A DNA stretch of 7,701 bases from Actinomycetes bacterium. GTDB taxonomy: Bacteria > Actinomycetota > Actinomycetes > Mycobacteriales > Mycobacteriaceae. Position numbers and translations under genes: made by a program. Positions 6,608-7,701 of the stretch are shown here, piece after piece (within the stretch, counting starts at the first letter, position 1; each line of letters opens with the position of its first letter). The DNA lies in the NCBI GenBank assembly GCA_022600695.1, contig JAHZJY010000390.1:1-7701 (forward strand), read 5' to 3'. The notes below the pieces were generated by a model that saw only the letters and a list, made by a program, of their open reading frames with translations, had not been told where the DNA came from and made no database searches.

Positions 6608-6613
6608 CTCCTC
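6608..6613 (-). promoter_or_regulatory. Ribosome binding site deciding the GTG start of the CBS protein
   Basis: GAGGAG on the minus strand is 7 bases from the GTG ending at 6600. It lies inside the 8-codon extension that ATG 6624 would add, so it supports the shorter form. Confidence 0.65.
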
Positions 6614-6645
6614 AATCGGGACATGAGACGATCGGCGTCCCCGTG

Positions 6646-6673
6646 ACGCTAGTCGAGCGTTGCGAACCGTCAG
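6646..6673 (-). promoter_or_regulatory. Candidate sigma-A promoter for the CBS-domain gene
   Basis: On the minus strand CTGACG (6668-6673, four of six matches to TTGACA) and TAGCGT (6646-6651, TANNNT) are 16 bp apart. The -35 overlaps the cbiO stop codon. A start point near 6639 would leave a leader of about 39 bases. Based on pattern only. Confidence 0.25.
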
Positions 6674-7410
6674 TCCGGCTTATCGACGCGGAATCCCCAG
6701 GGGAGTTCGAGGCGGTGCCGGGCCAGCAGTTCGGCATCGGCCAGTACCGAGCCGATCGCACCGTCGGCGACCACCGCACCGGCGTCCATGACGATGGCCC
6801 GGTCGCACAGTTGGGCCGCGTACGGCAGATCATGGGTGACGATCAGCAGGGTTGTCTGGAGCGTCATCAGGGTCTCAGCCAGCTCGCGCCGACCCAGCGG
6901 ATCGAGATTGGCCGACGGCTCGTCGAGAACGAGGACGTCTGGCCGGCATGCCAGTACCGTCGCCAGCGCCGCGCGTCTGCGCTGCCCGGCGGACAGATGG
7001 GCGGGGCTGCGCTCGGCCTGGTCCGCCAGCGACACCGCGGCCAGGGCTGCGGTGACGCGTTCGGCGAGATCCGCCCCGCCGACCCCGAAATTCGCCGGAC
7101 CGAAGGCGACGTCCTGGGCGACCGTCGGCATGAACAACTGGTCGTCAGGATCCTGAAAGACCACACCCACGAGCTGTCGGATGGCCCGAAGGTTCCTGCG
7201 CGCAATCGTGATTCCGTTGATTTCGACGGTTCCCGACGACGCCGTCAGCACACCGTTGAGGTGCAACATCAACGATGTCTTGCCGGCGCCGTTGGGGCCG
7301 AGAACCGCGACCCGTTCGCCGGTTTCGACGGTCAGGTCGACACCGTCGAGCGCCCGGTGCCCGTCGGGGTAGACGTGGCGCAGGGATTGCACTCGCACCG
7401 CGGGGGTCAT
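6670..7410 (-). CDS. cbiO: Energy-coupling cobalt/nickel transporter ATP-binding protein CbiO
   Basis: This 246-residue cytoplasmic ATPase powers metal-ion import. All ABC motifs are visible: Walker A GPNGAGKT (38-45), Q-loop VVFQDPDDQLFMPTV (Gln86; the DPDDQLF form is typical of energy-coupling-factor ATPases), signature LSAGQRRRAALA (139-150, alanine for the usual glycine), Walker B VLVLDEPSANLDP (159-171) and switch histidine IVTHDLP (His193). A single ATPase next to CbiQ indicates the Cbi/Nik group-I layout rather than the two-ATPase general ECF module. ATG 7410 was chosen over ATG 7422 because it forms an ATGA overlap with the cbiQ stop and has GGA upstream; the longer form would add only MDTA. 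Whether cobalt or nickel is carried cannot be decided here, since the substrate-binding CbiM/NikM subunit is not in the window. Confidence 0.93.
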   Translation of the reverse strand: MTPAVRVQSLRHVYPDGHRALDGVDLTVETGERVAVLGPNGAGKTSLMLHLNGVLTASSGTVEINGITIARRNLRAIRQLVGVVFQDPDDQLFMPTVAQDVAFGPANFGVGGADLAERVTAALAAVSLADQAERSPAHLSAGQRRRAALATVLACRPDVLVLDEPSANLDPLGRRELAETLMTLQTTLLIVTHDLPYAAQLCDRAIVMDAGAVVADGAIGSVLADAELLARHRLELPWGFRVDKPD

Positions 7411-7701
7411 CGCAGTATCCATGCCGAAACGGCCACCAGCACGGCGGCGAACGCGGGCGCCAGGGTCAACGCCCAGACCCGGGCCGGTGCTTGAGTGGCA
7501 TCGCCGGCGCCCGGCAATAGCCGCGGGACGGTGCCGTCGTATCCACGCGAGAGCATGGCGAGGTAGACGCGCTCACCGCGCTCGTAGGACCGGAGGAACA
7601 GTGCGCCGGCACTTTTCGCGATCGCGCCGACCTGATGCAGGGTGCGTGGCGAGTCGCCGCGAGAGAGCCGGGCCATCCGCATCCGGTTCGCTTCGGCGGC
7701 G
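7407..7701 (-). CDS. cbiQ: Energy-coupling transporter transmembrane protein CbiQ (C-terminal part)
   Basis: Only the last 97 or so residues are present; the frame is open through the right edge, so the N-terminal membrane helices are outside. The visible part contains EANRMRMARLSRG and the coupling segment LFLRSYERGERVYLAMLSRGYDG, which carries the ERxxRVYxAMxxRGYxG pattern by which T-components contact their ATPase. A last hydrophobic helix (WALTLAPAFAAVLVAVSAWIL) follows. In the membrane it links the metal-binding subunit to CbiO. Its TGA overlaps the ATG of cbiO by the ATGA arrangement, indicating translational coupling. An upstream cbiM/cbiN or nikMN gene is expected beyond base 7701. 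Confidence 0.9.
   Translation of the reverse strand, partial: AAEANRMRMARLSRGDSPRTLHQVGAIAKSAGALFLRSYERGERVYLAMLSRGYDGTVPRLLPGAGDATQAPARVWALTLAPAFAAVLVAVSAWILR

Noticed and set aside
6635..6649. GCGTC/GACGC 5-bp hairpin after cbiO as terminator
   Set aside because: The stem is short, has no T-run, and overlaps the best candidate promoter for the next gene.
6208..7494. Long plus-strand open frame (428 residues) opposite the CBS gene and cbiO
   Set aside because: It spans two well-supported genes and their gap in antisense and has no recognisable domain.
6601..7701. Cobalamin or nickel riboswitch for the cbi genes
   Set aside because: The operon start lies beyond the right edge, and no leader region is present to examine.
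1..7701. CRISPR arrays, tRNA genes, insertion sequences or phage genes
   Set aside because: No regularly spaced repeats, cloverleaf-like sequence, transposase motif or phage protein was seen on either strand.

Overview
The window is GC-rich DNA with GTG and possibly TTG starts, tight 4-nt gene overlaps and protein families typical of Actinobacteria. A secreted DUF4189 protein and the general codon and residue style suggest a mycobacterium, probably a fast-growing Mycolicibacterium type. This assignment is inference; no rRNA or other marker gene is present.

Layout. Plus strand, left side: the C-terminal 140 residues of a short-chain dehydrogenase of the 17beta-HSD10 / 3-hydroxyacyl-CoA dehydrogenase type 2 kind (1-423), a hypothetical protein directly behind it (about 437-880), and a small exported DUF4189 protein (943-1422). 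These converge on a minus-strand set across a 19-bp gap with a small hairpin. Minus strand, in transcription order from the right edge: the end of an energy-coupling cobalt/nickel transporter (cbiQ partial, 7407-7701; cbiO, 6670-7410, joined by an ATGA overlap); a CNNM/CorC-type DUF21-CBS membrane protein (5314-6600); a 205-bp gap with an all-GC hairpin; an ATP-grasp ligase (3615-5108) coupled by a GTGA overlap to a serine beta-lactamase-fold hydrolase of the 6-aminohexanoate-dimer hydrolase kind (2431-3618); then, after 59 bp holding a 12-bp perfect palindrome and a possible extended -10 promoter, a CtlX-type citrulline/arginine-modifying hydrolase (1442-2371).

The most interesting unit is the ATP-grasp / serine hydrolase / CtlX set. 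The first enzyme is of a kind that makes amide-like bonds with ATP, the second is of a kind that breaks amide or ester bonds, and the third belongs to the guanidine-modifying superfamily. The ligase and hydrolase are translationally coupled. The CtlX gene has a perfect Shine-Dalgarno sequence and a more lysine-rich, less GC-rich make-up than its neighbours, so it may be a later arrival. A shared pathway, such as making and recycling an arginine- or citrulline-containing amide, is a hypothesis only. The other genes look like ordinary housekeeping or accessory genes.
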